A DNA stretch of 64,000 nt from Candidatus Tumulicola sp. (GTDB lineage: Bacteria > Vulcanimicrobiota > Vulcanimicrobiia > Vulcanimicrobiales > Vulcanimicrobiaceae), in NCBI GenBank assembly GCA_036490475.1, contig DASXDT010000005.1:1-64000 (forward strand), read 5' to 3'. The translations under genes and the position numbers were made by a program. The notes under the pieces were generated by a model, which saw nothing but the letters and a program-made list of their open reading frames with translations, was not told where the DNA came from and did no database searches. Positions 39,478 to 48,228 of this stretch are shown piece after piece. Position 1 is the first letter of the stretch. Each line of letters begins with the position of its first letter.

Positions 39478-40494
39478 ATGCTACGCGAACCTTCGGTAAC
39501 CGCCTTCACTGACGAGCCCGCGATAAGGACGCTGGACGCGATCCTCGCGCATGCAATCGATGCGGGCGCGTCAGATCTGCACGTCGGTCCCAGCGCGCGA
39601 GCCGGGCAGGCGCGCGTGCGAGTCGGCGGTGCATTACAATTCGTGACCGAAATCGATGCAGAGCTCTTACTACGCATCGTGTCGCGAATCAAGTTATTGG
39701 CCGGGATGGATATCGCGGATCGTCGTCTTCCTCAGGACGGGAGATTTGATGTGGAGCGTGTTGGGCGCCGTATCGATCTTCGCGTGTCCTCGCTTCCGAC
39801 GATCGACGGGGAGAGGCTGACGATCCGTTTACTCGACCGCGACGGCGGTGGACGTCGCCTGGACAATCTCGGGATGCCGAAAGATCTACAACGCGACTTT
39901 CGGAGTGTCTTGACTGCGAGCGCGGGGTTTGTCGTGATCTGCGGTCCAACCGGCAGCGGCAAGACAACAACGCTGTACGCGGCGTTGCGCGAACGCGACG
40001 CAGACTCGGAACACATTTGCAGCGTCGAAGACCCCGTTGAATTACGACTCGACGGCATCGCGCAAGTACAAGTGAACGTTCGCTCTGGGCTCACTTTCGC
40101 GACGGTTCTGCGTGCGTTTCTTCGCCAAGACCCCGACGTCGTCGTCGTCGGAGAGATGCGCGACGCTGAAACTGCAGCCGTCGCTACGACGGCCGCGTTA
40201 TGTGGTCGATTAGTTCTCGCAACGCTTCACGCGACGAACGCGATAACCGCGTTCGAGCGCCTTCGGGAGCTCGGGATCGGCGCTCGAACGTTGGCTGCGT
40301 CAGTTTCTGCTGTATTGGGGCAACGGCTGCGGCCGAGATTAGACGGCGGCGGACGCGAAGGAGTCTTCGAACTCATCCTCGTCTCCGACGAGCTGCGACA
40401 CGCGCTACATATCCAGGCGCCTCCGGAGACGTTGCGAGCGGTCGCACTACGCGACGGGTATCTTCCGATCCGTTCGGTCGAAGGTGCTGCATGA
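39478..40494 (+). CDS. short PilB/GspE-type assembly ATPase
   Basis: 338 residues, against about 550 for PilB. The secretion-ATPase core is complete: Walker A GPTGSGKTTTLYAALRE, Asp box CSVEDPVEL, Walker B VVVGEMRDAETA and a His box LVLATLHATNA. Missing are the N-terminal MshEN domains and the tetracysteine zinc loop; between QRLRPRL and EGVFELI there are only a few glycines. It should still power pilus polymerisation. The stop overlaps pilT as ATGA. First gene of the operon. Confidence 0.88.
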   Translation: MLREPSVTAFTDEPAIRTLDAILAHAIDAGASDLHVGPSARAGQARVRVGGALQFVTEIDAELLLRIVSRIKLLAGMDIADRRLPQDGRFDVERVGRRIDLRVSSLPTIDGERLTIRLLDRDGGGRRLDNLGMPKDLQRDFRSVLTASAGFVVICGPTGSGKTTTLYAALRERDADSEHICSVEDPVELRLDGIAQVQVNVRSGLTFATVLRAFLRQDPDVVVVGEMRDAETAAVATTAALCGRLVLATLHATNAITAFERLRELGIGARTLAASVSAVLGQRLRPRLDGGGREGVFELILVSDELRHALHIQAPPETLRAVALRDGYLPIRSVEGAA

Positions 40495-41552
40495 AAGCTC
40501 GAATCGATCCCGGCATCCGATTCGCAGATATCATCCATGCGGCACGAGTCCGTAACGCCTCCGACCTTCATCTAGCGGCTGGCCACCCCGCCGTCGCTCG
40601 AGTCGACGGCACACTTACAGCGTTGTCCGAAGGCCTCTTCGATTCAGACGAATTGTGGAGCGTGGCGGCCGGGCTCATGAGCGATTGTAACCGAACAGAG
40701 TTCGAACGGAGCGGCGACGTCAGTACTTCGATCGATTTTGGTGACGGCGGACGCGCGCGGATGCACGTTTTGCGAACGGGCGGAGAACCTGTGCTGGCGG
40801 TTCGTCTTCTGGATCGCGAGCCGCCGGCCCTCGAACGCCTGAATTTGCCGGCTGTCGTAAGCTCGTTGGGACAGCGAGAGCGCGGTTTGGTCGTGCTCGC
40901 TGGGCCAACGGGGTGCGGCAAATCTACAACGATGGCCGCGATCGTCGGCGACATCAATCGCGGCTATCACCGACGCATTGTGACCCTGGAAGATCCGATT
41001 GAATATCGTCATTACAACCGCAGCTCGTTTATTTCGCAGCGTGAGATCGGACTTGATGCGCCAACCATACAGCAAGCACTGGTCGGTGCACTCCGCGCCG
41101 ATCCCGACGTCTTGGTCGTCGGAGAAGTACGGGATGCGAACGCCATGCATACCGTGTTGATGGCAGCCGAGACGGGACACCTCGTGTTCGTGACGTTGCA
41201 CACGGGAACCGCTTCGGAGACAGTAGAGCGGATCGTCGATATGTTTGATGGGGCTCGTCAAGCGCAAGCGCGCGTGGCGCTAGCCGAAACGCTAGTCGCC
41301 GTCGTGTGTCAGCGTCTCGTAAAGGGTGCCGTTGCCGGCCGCCGCGCCGTAGCAGAGATACTCATCGCGACCCCGGCACTGAAGAGCATAATCCGTCAAT
41401 CGAAGACGTACCTCATCCCAAACGCTATTGTCACGGGGCGCCGGCACGGCATGCAAACCTTCGCGCAACATGCCGCCCAGCTCGCTGCCGAGGGAGAGAT
41501 TTCGCTCGATACGGCACGCCGCTTCGAAGACGCTCGGACGACGGCCGCTTGA
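40491..41552 (+). CDS. pilT: PilT retraction ATPase
   Basis: 353 residues from the ATG at 40491. Opening NASDLHLAAGHPAVARVDG is the PAS-like N-domain of PilT. Walker A is GPTGCGKSTT, the Asp box is TLEDPIEYRH, Walker B is VLVVGEVRDANA. The C-terminal region (EILIATPALKSIIRQSKTYL then IVTGRRHGMQTF) corresponds to the AIRNLIRE-type motif that distinguishes PilT from PilB. PilT depolymerises pili for twitching, DNA uptake or retraction. Confidence 0.93.
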   Translation: MKARIDPGIRFADIIHAARVRNASDLHLAAGHPAVARVDGTLTALSEGLFDSDELWSVAAGLMSDCNRTEFERSGDVSTSIDFGDGGRARMHVLRTGGEPVLAVRLLDREPPALERLNLPAVVSSLGQRERGLVVLAGPTGCGKSTTMAAIVGDINRGYHRRIVTLEDPIEYRHYNRSSFISQREIGLDAPTIQQALVGALRADPDVLVVGEVRDANAMHTVLMAAETGHLVFVTLHTGTASETVERIVDMFDGARQAQARVALAETLVAVVCQRLVKGAVAGRRAVAEILIATPALKSIIRQSKTYLIPNAIVTGRRHGMQTFAQHAAQLAAEGEISLDTARRFEDARTTAA

Positions 41553-41555
41553 CCG

Positions 41556-42770
41556 ATGCTCTTGTATTATCGAGGCTTAACCCGCGACGGCTCTCGCACG
41601 TGCGGATCGATTATCGCCCCCGAGCGCAGTCTCGCGTTGCGAAGGCTTCGAACCGGCGGCATATACGTGACGGCGCTCAATGGGGCGGCGACGATCCCCG
41701 GCATTGTCGCTCGCATTCGATTCGCGCTGCATCGCGACTCGGGGGCGCGACTGGCCGCCTTTCGATCCTTAGCCGCGCTTATTGAGGCCGGCGTACCGCT
41801 ACGGCGCAGCCTGGAAACGGTCACGGCAGTTCGTTCACGGGACAGCATCATCGATGCGCTACGGGCAGTATCGGCGCAGGTTGAGTCCGGCACCGCATTA
41901 TCGCAAGCCCTGCTGGACCACCCGCACGAATTCTCGCGGGTGACGATCGCGATCGTGCGTGCGGGCGAGGCGGGGGGATCGCTCGACGAGGCATTGCGGA
42001 CGCTTGCTCGATGGGAAGAGCGCGACCGGGCGCTACGCCGCAAGATCGTGGCTACCCTGACGTATCCCGCCGTGGTAAGTGTGGCTGCTGTGGCACTGCT
42101 CCTTTTCTTGATTGGAAATACGATACCAGCATTCGCCGCGACATTCGCTCAATTGCACGCGCGCTTACCCCTGATAACGCGCGTGCTGTTGCGGCTGGGA
42201 GGCACGGTAGATTCACCCGAGCTGGTGCCGTCGGTCGCGCTGGTCGTCGCCTCGATCATCGCTGCGACCGTCTGGGCGCGACATCGGTCTCCGCTCTTGG
42301 CAAATGCGCTCGACCGTTTTCGATTTAAGATTCCATTGGTCGGACCGGTACTATCGAAAGCATCGGCCGCGCGGCTGGCCCGCACGCTCGGGTCGCTTCT
42401 AAAGGCTGGAGTTGATGTCGTAACATCGATCGACATCTGCACCGGCGTCGTGGGACCCGCTCACCGCAGTTGTCTAGAAAGCGTCACGGCTTCTCTCCGG
42501 CGCGGTGACGGCCTGGTCGCTCCATTCGAGCGAAGTGGCCTATTCGACGCAACGTTCGCGCAACTGCTTCGCTCCGGCGAGGAGAGTGGCGCGATCGACG
42601 CAATGTTCGTGCGAATAGCACGGTTTTACGAAAGCGACGTAGAAACTTCGCTTCTCGCTCTGACAAGTATTTTAGAACCGGTTCTCATCTGTACCCTCGG
42701 ACTCGCCGTAGGGACGATCGTTGCATCCATCATCATCCCACTTTACTCAATGATCGGAAATATTCAATGA
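41556..42770 (+). CDS. pilC: PilC/GspF-type inner-membrane platform protein
   Basis: 404 residues. Two tandem T2SSF domains are visible: FRSLAALIEAGVPLRRSLET with GEAGGSLDEALRTLA, and LARTLGSLLKAGVDVVTSID with GEESGAIDAMFVRIARFYE. Hydrophobic segments lie between and at the end (LEPVLICTLGLAVGTIVASI). This is the integral-membrane platform on which the ATPases act. It starts three bases after pilT and overlaps the sigma factor gene as ATGA. Confidence 0.93.
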   Translation: MLLYYRGLTRDGSRTCGSIIAPERSLALRRLRTGGIYVTALNGAATIPGIVARIRFALHRDSGARLAAFRSLAALIEAGVPLRRSLETVTAVRSRDSIIDALRAVSAQVESGTALSQALLDHPHEFSRVTIAIVRAGEAGGSLDEALRTLARWEERDRALRRKIVATLTYPAVVSVAAVALLLFLIGNTIPAFAATFAQLHARLPLITRVLLRLGGTVDSPELVPSVALVVASIIAATVWARHRSPLLANALDRFRFKIPLVGPVLSKASAARLARTLGSLLKAGVDVVTSIDICTGVVGPAHRSCLESVTASLRRGDGLVAPFERSGLFDATFAQLLRSGEESGAIDAMFVRIARFYESDVETSLLALTSILEPVLICTLGLAVGTIVASIIIPLYSMIGNIQ

Positions 42771-43516
42771 TTCAACCGCTGACGACTGCGGAGCTTTGGT
42801 ACCGCTACCGCCGCCCGGAACATCGCGAGCGACTCGTATCCGAATACGCGTACCTATGTGCTCGAGCGGCTCGCCGTTTCGTGCGCCCGAATCTCGATCG
42901 TGCCGACCTCGAACAAGTCGCTACCATCGGCCTCATTAAAGCGGTCGACCGGTACGACCCCTCACAGCAAACGCCGTTTGAAGCATATGCGTGGGTCCTG
43001 ATTTTAGGGGAGCTAATGCATTTTGTGCGCGACGGGGAGCGAATGCTTCGCGCGCCCCGGCGTCTTCGCGATCTCGAGCGGCGTTGGTTGGCGGCGGAGC
43101 GTGAATTGTGGAACTTGCTCGGTCGTGAGCCGGTAGAGGACGACATCGCTCACCACATCGGCGCCTCGATGCAGGAACGCCGTGACGTTCGTGATTTTAG
43201 GGCGAGTGGTACGGTCGTTTCATTCGAACTGCTTCCACCGCATCTACAGCGCGAATCGAGTGCGCCCTTCGATGCGGTTATCGACAAACTGACGCTTGAG
43301 CGACTGCTGCAAAGTGTGACCCCGCTCGAGGCGTCGATCGTGCGGTCGATTCATCTCGAAGGCGCGACCATGGTGGATTTAGCGCGTCGACTCGGGTATT
43401 CTCGCCGGCATCTCACCCGTTTGCATCGAGCCGCCATCGAGCGACTTCGTCGCGCCGGTCAATCGCCCCAGGAACGTTCCGGTCGCGGCGCTAAGACGCC
43501 GGGACTTTGGACGTAA
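42767..43516 (+). CDS. alternative sigma factor (sigma-70 family, group 3-like) inside the pilus operon
   Basis: 249 residues. Region 2 is seen as LEQVATIGLIKAVDRYDPSQ then FEAYAWVLILGELMHFVRDG. Region 3 covers the middle (LLGREPVEDDIAHHIG). Region 4 is a helix-turn-helix in VTPLEASIVRSIHLEGATMV then LARRLGYSRRHLTRLHRAAI. The layout resembles SigF/SigB/WhiG types rather than ECF sigmas. Both ends overlap pilus genes (ATGA with pilC, 10 bases with DUF6941). Translation is therefore tied to the machine, suggesting autoregulation of the operon or of a competence/motility regulon. Confidence 0.88.
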   Translation: MIQPLTTAELWYRYRRPEHRERLVSEYAYLCARAARRFVRPNLDRADLEQVATIGLIKAVDRYDPSQQTPFEAYAWVLILGELMHFVRDGERMLRAPRRLRDLERRWLAAERELWNLLGREPVEDDIAHHIGASMQERRDVRDFRASGTVVSFELLPPHLQRESSAPFDAVIDKLTLERLLQSVTPLEASIVRSIHLEGATMVDLARRLGYSRRHLTRLHRAAIERLRRAGQSPQERSGRGAKTPGLWT

Positions 43517-43944
43517 CGCTTTTTCTCGCGGACTCCGCGCAAGTCTCTGAAGGTAAACTGCACGCGCTCGGTATCGGTTGGAGCCACACGTCGAGCCCCA
43601 TGACCGGTCCGAGCGCGCTCGGAATCATTTTTCACGTGCCGTGGGACGAGACGAATCGGCGGACGCGTTGGACGCTCGACTTGCTCGACGCCGATGGTAA
43701 AGCAATTCAGATTCCCGATGGACGCGGCGGCACGCAAGGGATTCACGTTGAGAATGATCTCGAAGTCGGGAGGCCGCCCGGTGTAAAACCGGGTTCGGCA
43801 ATTAACGTTCCGTTCGCGATCGTGTTTCCGCCGCTGGCTTTGTCCCCCGACTCCCGATTCGAGTGGGTGCTGCGCGTCGAGTCCAAGGACTGGCGCGCCG
43901 CGTTCGCGACGCGACCGAATACGGATCCGACTGCCAGGCGCTAA
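43507..43944 (+). CDS. DUF6941-family protein
   Basis: 145 residues with a TTG start inside the end of the sigma factor gene. The opening LFLADSAQVSEGKLHALGIG followed by W matches the family of small proteins that begin with an ADxAQVxxGKLxxLG pattern and form a beta sandwich. Function unknown. It has no signal peptide, so it acts in the cytoplasm. Because it overlaps the sigma factor, a role in controlling that sigma factor is worth testing, but nothing in the sequence proves it. Confidence 0.65.
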   Translation: MDVTLFLADSAQVSEGKLHALGIGWSHTSSPMTGPSALGIIFHVPWDETNRRTRWTLDLLDADGKAIQIPDGRGGTQGIHVENDLEVGRPPGVKPGSAINVPFAIVFPPLALSPDSRFEWVLRVESKDWRAAFATRPNTDPTARR

Positions 43945-43998
43945 AATAGCAGGCGCGTGACGCGCGTACCGTATCGGTGGGCACTATAACGGGCGATC

Positions 43999-44481
43999 AT
44001 GGATGACGCTCGGCGAGCGATGGACGCTCGAAAATTACGGTTACAGCGCGGATTTACGCTCATCGAAATGATGATCGTCGTGGCGATCATTGCGATACTT
44101 GTCGGTATACTCGTGCCGAACTTCGTCCGAGCCCGTGCACAGGCGCAGACCTCGGCGTGCGAGTCAAACTTGAAAGAGATCGCGACCGCGATCGAGCTGT
44201 TTCAAACGGATAACGATCGTTATCCGGACGGAGGTACCGTCGACCCGTCAAACGACGAGTTAACGCCATACCTAAAACAAACGCCTGTGGACCCGGCGGC
44301 TGGACCGGGCTCGTTCTACACGTTTACGGTCGAAAAGCCTGACACAGGAAATGCCTCATATGCAATTGTTTGCCCCGGTACGCACGATCCGGGGACGCTG
44401 CAGAACATTTCTCCGCAGACGAAATTCACGCATATACAATATTCATCCGACGCCGGCTTCGCGGCGACGAAGTCGCAATGA
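43999..44481 (+). CDS. type IV prepilin / major pseudopilin (GspG-like)
   Basis: 160 residues. The class III leader ends in QRG, with cleavage expected after Gly18, followed by FTLIEMMIVVAIIAILVGIL including the conserved Glu at mature position 5. The globular head resembles GspG-type pseudopilins (LKEIATAIELFQTDNDRYPD). It contains exactly two cysteines (SACESN and AIVCPG), which could pair. It is the only prepilin in the operon. It starts 54 bases after the DUF6941 gene and overlaps the CcdA-like gene as ATGA. Confidence 0.92.
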   Translation: MDDARRAMDARKLRLQRGFTLIEMMIVVAIIAILVGILVPNFVRARAQAQTSACESNLKEIATAIELFQTDNDRYPDGGTVDPSNDELTPYLKQTPVDPAAGPGSFYTFTVEKPDTGNASYAIVCPGTHDPGTLQNISPQTKFTHIQYSSDAGFAATKSQ

Positions 44482-45095
44482 ACGTAGCGCCTTTCGTTGC
44501 CTTGCAGGCTGGCGCGCTTGCTGGTTTGGGTCCGTGTGGACTATCGCGTGCGTTCTTATTACGGGCGCTTCTGAAACGCCTGCCCGATAGGGAGCGCCGC
44601 GTTCACGCTCTGGCATTTGGAGGCGGTTTGATCGCAGGATACCTGGTTTGCGGAGCAATGTTCGCCGCCGCTGCAACCGTTGTCGCGACATCTCCAGCAG
44701 CATATGGCGCGGCAGCAGTCGTCTGCATCATCGGAGGAGCGCACGCAGCATGGCAGGCGGGAAAGTCTCACCTTCGCGAGTGTCAGCCCCAGAAAGCTGG
44801 AGCATCAGCCGGCGCAACCTTCGCAGCTGGCGCGGCGAGCACGCTGGTTGGTTCGCCGTGTTGCGGACCACTGTCGGCGGCGCTTGCGGGCGGTGCCTTT
44901 TACGCACTCTCGCCCCGCGACTCGCACGCATTGATCGCTGCTTACGCAATCGGACACGCCGCTCCAGTCGTTGCTGCAATCATCGCGGGCGATCGCTTGG
45001 CCGGCTTATGGCGAATCGTGCCACCGCGGGTAAGTCAGGGCATCACGGGTGGTGTTTTGTTCGGGCTCGGCGGCTACTACGCGATTTCGGCATGA
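44478..45095 (+). CDS. CcdA/DsbD-like thiol-redox membrane protein
   Basis: 205 residues from the ATG at 44478, about six transmembrane helices in two pseudo-symmetric halves. Each half has a Cys-Pro type motif: GLGPCGLSRAFLLRAL in the first and LVGSPCCGPLSAALAG in the second, matching the paired motifs of CcdA/DsbD transporters of reducing equivalents. It lies immediately after a two-cysteine prepilin, so redox control of the pilin is a natural hypothesis. CcdA in cytochrome c maturation is the alternative, but no cytochrome genes are near. Confidence 0.7.
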   Translation: MNVAPFVALQAGALAGLGPCGLSRAFLLRALLKRLPDRERRVHALAFGGGLIAGYLVCGAMFAAAATVVATSPAAYGAAAVVCIIGGAHAAWQAGKSHLRECQPQKAGASAGATFAAGAASTLVGSPCCGPLSAALAGGAFYALSPRDSHALIAAYAIGHAAPVVAAIIAGDRLAGLWRIVPPRVSQGITGGVLFGLGGYYAISA

Positions 45096-45628
45096 ACGGC
45101 GAGCGGATTCGGTCGGTGCTCCTCTGTGTTGCTGCGGCGGCGGTCGCGCTCGTTCTCGCGCGTCGCCCAATCGCCGACAGTCTTATCGCGCGAGGCGATT
45201 CGGCTGCCCTGCGCGCCCAGCCAGTAAGCGCGCTCGCCTATTATCATCGTGCAATCCGCGTGGACTCTGCGGACGGTGTAGCACTGGACCGGTTTTCGTT
45301 CGAAACGCTGTTCCAGCGAGATCAGCCAACGATGCGGCTGGCTATTCGATTATGCACTGGCTTCTTGCAGCGAAATCCAAACGATCGCACGATACGCTTC
45401 GACCGCGCTTTATTGTTTCGAGCGACCGGCAATCTCGAGCGTGCAGAGTTCGACTTTGCGGTCGACGGTAACCTGGCTCGCGATGCTCGCGCCCTGACCT
45501 TCGCTGGGTTCATCGCTCGTGCGCTCGGAAGAGGACACGACGCGCGTTCGTACTGGAAAACGGCCCTGTCGTATAGTCCACATTTCTTGCCGGCGCGCCG
45601 CGCACTCTCCAGCCTGGCCCCGCGATGA
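45092..45628 (+). CDS. membrane-anchored TPR-like protein of the pilus operon
   Basis: 178 residues. One N-terminal helix (VLLCVAAAAVALVLARRPIA) is followed by helical repeats (PVSALAYYHRAIRVDSADGV and ARALGRGHDARSYWKTAL) typical of degenerate TPRs. A PilF/Tgl-like pilotin role for the secretin is possible but not shown. Both ends overlap neighbours as ATGA. Confidence 0.75.
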   Translation: MNGERIRSVLLCVAAAAVALVLARRPIADSLIARGDSAALRAQPVSALAYYHRAIRVDSADGVALDRFSFETLFQRDQPTMRLAIRLCTGFLQRNPNDRTIRFDRALLFRATGNLERAEFDFAVDGNLARDARALTFAGFIARALGRGHDARSYWKTALSYSPHFLPARRALSSLAPR

Positions 45629-46224
45629 TTCCCGCAGAGGCCGGCGCCGTGACCCTGGCGGGTACCGCGCTACTTGGCTATGTTGCTTTCGCTTCCGGTC
45701 GAAAATGTGGCATAGAGAACATATTGAGAGTGCCAGTAGCATTAGCAATGTGTTTAGCTTCAGCAGTGCTCGCCGCGGTGGTTGCGCGCGCAGTTCCGTT
45801 CGAACTGGCCGCTTCGCTCCTGATTTCGCTCGCCTTCGTAAATGGGGCCACCGATATTCGATCGGGTGTATGCTTCGATACGGTTCAGTTGTTGGCGGCG
45901 TCCGCGCTGGCTGTGAGCCGCTATTCTAGCCTCAGCGACGCGGCGTGCGGCCTCCTCGTTGGAATAATGTTGCTCGGCGTTCCGTATATACTAACGAAGA
46001 AACGAGGCATCGGCCTCGGCGACGTCAAGTTTGCCGCGGCGACCGGTCTAGGTTTGGGGGTTTCTGGCGAGATACAGGCGGTCTATATTGCATTCGTTGC
46101 CGGGGGGACTGCAGCCGCTTGTATCTTGCTTTCAGGCAGAGCACCTCGCCAGGCGGCGATCGCATTCGCGCCGTTTCTAAGTTTCGGGGCGGTCTGTGCG
46201 CTCGTCGCGACAAGATCGTTATGA
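45625..46224 (+). CDS. prepilin peptidase, catalytic half only (A24 family)
   Basis: 199 residues, multi-pass membrane protein. The two catalytic Asp motifs of aspartic prepilin peptidases are present: NGATDIRSGVCFD and GIGLGDVKFAAATG (GxGD). The N-terminal cysteine-rich methyltransferase domain of PilD is absent, as in TadV/FlaK-type enzymes. It should remove the prepilin leader at the Gly18-Phe19 bond. N-methylation of the pilin would then need another enzyme or not occur. Overlaps on both sides. Confidence 0.85.
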   Translation: MIPAEAGAVTLAGTALLGYVAFASGRKCGIENILRVPVALAMCLASAVLAAVVARAVPFELAASLLISLAFVNGATDIRSGVCFDTVQLLAASALAVSRYSSLSDAACGLLVGIMLLGVPYILTKKRGIGLGDVKFAAATGLGLGVSGEIQAVYIAFVAGGTAAACILLSGRAPRQAAIAFAPFLSFGAVCALVATRSL

Positions 46225-47162
46225 CACAATGCCTTCCGCTCGGTATCGATATCGGCACAAGCCGCTTGCGAATCGTCGCCATGCGCCGAGAGCGCGCCGG
46301 AGCCGTACGCGTCGAGTCTGCGGCGACACGCGACCTTCCGAATGCTGATGGCTCGAGTGAATCTGCAGCTATCAGATCGGCTATAGTAGAGTCAATCGCT
46401 GAAATTGGTTGGCGCCGCCGCTCGTGCGTTCTCGCATTGCCGTGGAGCGACGCGGTGATGAGATGCATAGAGTTCCCGCCAATGCGCGCGTCAGAGCTAC
46501 TGCGGGCAGCTCGACTGGAGAGCGCAGTATTCGCGCCCCGGGGCGACGGCGATACTCCAACGCAAGTACGGGTTCGATCTATCGATGGCACGAACGCTCA
46601 TCTCGTTGTCGCCGCACCGTTAGAGGCGATTCGTAACCGGATGCGAGCTGTAAGGGACACTCGATTAGCCGTGCTGGCCATGGATTACGAACCATTCGCG
46701 TTGCGACGCGCGTTTCCGAGTGCCGACGCCATCCTCGACATTGGCTTTCGACAGTCCCGGCTGTATGGAAGATTAGCGCAGCCATTCCGAACCCTGTCCA
46801 TCGATAGCGGTGGCGCGGCGTTCACTGCCGCGATCGCATCGACACTTTCGATCGACATCGCGGAAGCCGAGCGTCGAAAGCGATTAGTTGGTGCTGCCGG
46901 CGCTTGTGACCCGGAACTCGATGCATTCGTTCGACGAGTTTGCGCCGCGCTCGAAGCCCTGCGCGAGCGAGCCATTGTCCGCACGCTCGGAATAACAGGA
47001 AACGGTTCGCGCGTTCCGGGCCTGATCGAGCGCGTTGCCACGGCGGCGAGCGTCTTAGTGGAATTGCCCACACATGCGGCCGAAGATGCATACCCGCCTG
47101 GCGCGTCGTTTGCTTACGATTACGCGTTGGCCGCGTCTCTAGCCGCATGGGCGCTCGATTGA
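46221..47162 (+). CDS. pilM: PilM, actin-like inner-membrane complex protein
   Basis: 313 residues from the ATG at 46221. The actin-like fold begins PLGIDIGTSRLRIVAMRRE and has DAILDIGFRQSRLYGRLAQ as a second phosphate-like strand and GITGNGSRVPGLIERV late. Divergent from classical PilM but its position before PilN is decisive. PilM binds the cytoplasmic tail of PilN. It overlaps the peptidase gene as ATGA and pilN by 16 bases. Confidence 0.85.
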   Translation: MTQCLPLGIDIGTSRLRIVAMRRERAGAVRVESAATRDLPNADGSSESAAIRSAIVESIAEIGWRRRSCVLALPWSDAVMRCIEFPPMRASELLRAARLESAVFAPRGDGDTPTQVRVRSIDGTNAHLVVAAPLEAIRNRMRAVRDTRLAVLAMDYEPFALRRAFPSADAILDIGFRQSRLYGRLAQPFRTLSIDSGGAAFTAAIASTLSIDIAEAERRKRLVGAAGACDPELDAFVRRVCAALEALRERAIVRTLGITGNGSRVPGLIERVATAASVLVELPTHAAEDAYPPGASFAYDYALAASLAAWALD

Positions 47163-47698
47163 GGCGCTTTAATTTCCTGAACGAGCGGCAATGGGAGACA
47201 GCTCGCCTTTTCAATGGACTCTCGAACCATTGGCAAGGTGTTGCTATCGCAGGTCTTATCGGCTTTTCGGTCTTGGCAAGTGGATACGCATTGGCAACGT
47301 ATCGAGTGCACCAGGCTAGCGACCTAGACGCTCGAGCACACATCCGACTGCGCGCCTGCGAAACGGAGCTTTCTAAATCGAAGGTCGCATGGCAGGATCT
47401 GCGCGCGACGCTCCGGCTCGCCAAGCGCCTTCGCGCGGTTCGCCTGTCCGGATCGCTGGCGATGCTGCAACTGACGATTATCGCAGAGCGATTGCCCTCC
47501 GGCGTCTGGTTGGATTCGTTCTCTAAATCCGCGGATGGTCTCGAGCTTGACGGCCAAACAAAACGACTCGCTGAACTCGCGCACGTTGCCGATATTGTCA
47601 CCGAGGTCAGCCCTGCTACGCGGATGCAATCGATCGCCCGGCATGGTGAAAGCGACAGTCTCACTTTTCAGATGCAACCGCAAGACGCACGCAAATGA
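47147..47698 (+). CDS. pilN: PilN-like inner-membrane protein
   Basis: 183 residues, ATG at 47147. The cytoplasmic tail RRFNFLNERQ resembles the INLLPxR motif that docks into PilM. A transmembrane helix (GVAIAGLIGFSVLASGYALA) follows, then a coiled coil and a small alpha/beta domain (MLQLTIIAERLPSGVWLDSF). This is the PilN layout. Identity is supported mainly by gene order, as sequence conservation is low. Confidence 0.8.
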   Translation: MGARLRRFNFLNERQWETARLFNGLSNHWQGVAIAGLIGFSVLASGYALATYRVHQASDLDARAHIRLRACETELSKSKVAWQDLRATLRLAKRLRAVRLSGSLAMLQLTIIAERLPSGVWLDSFSKSADGLELDGQTKRLAELAHVADIVTEVSPATRMQSIARHGESDSLTFQMQPQDARK

Positions 47699-48228
47699 GG
47701 TTGCCATTGGGGGTGCTCGCAGCTTGGGCGATACTCGCAATCACGATCGCACTCACGACTGCCGTAGGAATCGTCCCTGAACTCCAGTCGGAGCGAGCCT
47801 TGCTGGACGACGCCCACCAAGCCTATATCCGCGCGAACAGAGATGAGATCCAGCTACGCGACGGCGCTCACGACGAAACCGCACGGCGTCGCATCGTCGC
47901 GAGCATCGCGCGTATGCATCCACCGGACTCTCGTTACGTCGGCCCGACGGCAGTGATACGCACGGTCGACGGGCTCGACAACCGATTCCATGTAACACTG
48001 CAACGGCTTGGTCAGAGCGATGGCGGCGTACGCGAGATCGGCGTGCGTGCGGTGACGATCGAGTGGTCGGGAGCCTATCGATCGATCGTGCGCGCGGTGG
48101 CGGCGCTATCTCAGGGGCCGGCCCTAATACGGGTTGTCGGCGTGCGACTCGACCATAATCCTAGAATGTCGGCTTCCATCGACGCGGTGGTACACGTTAA
48201 CGTGTATGCCGCTATCGACACACTGTAG
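47695..48228 (+). CDS. pilO: PilO-like inner-membrane protein
   Basis: 177 residues. An N-terminal helix (LGVLAAWAILAITIALTTA) is followed by a coiled-coil segment and a ferredoxin-like domain (VTLQRLGQSDGGVREIGVRA, then AYRSIVRAVAALSQGPALIR), as in PilO. It shares ATGA with pilN. PilN and PilO form a periplasmic heterodimer that links PilM to the secretin. Confidence 0.8.
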   Translation: MRLPLGVLAAWAILAITIALTTAVGIVPELQSERALLDDAHQAYIRANRDEIQLRDGAHDETARRRIVASIARMHPPDSRYVGPTAVIRTVDGLDNRFHVTLQRLGQSDGGVREIGVRAVTIEWSGAYRSIVRAVAALSQGPALIRVVGVRLDHNPRMSASIDAVVHVNVYAAIDTL

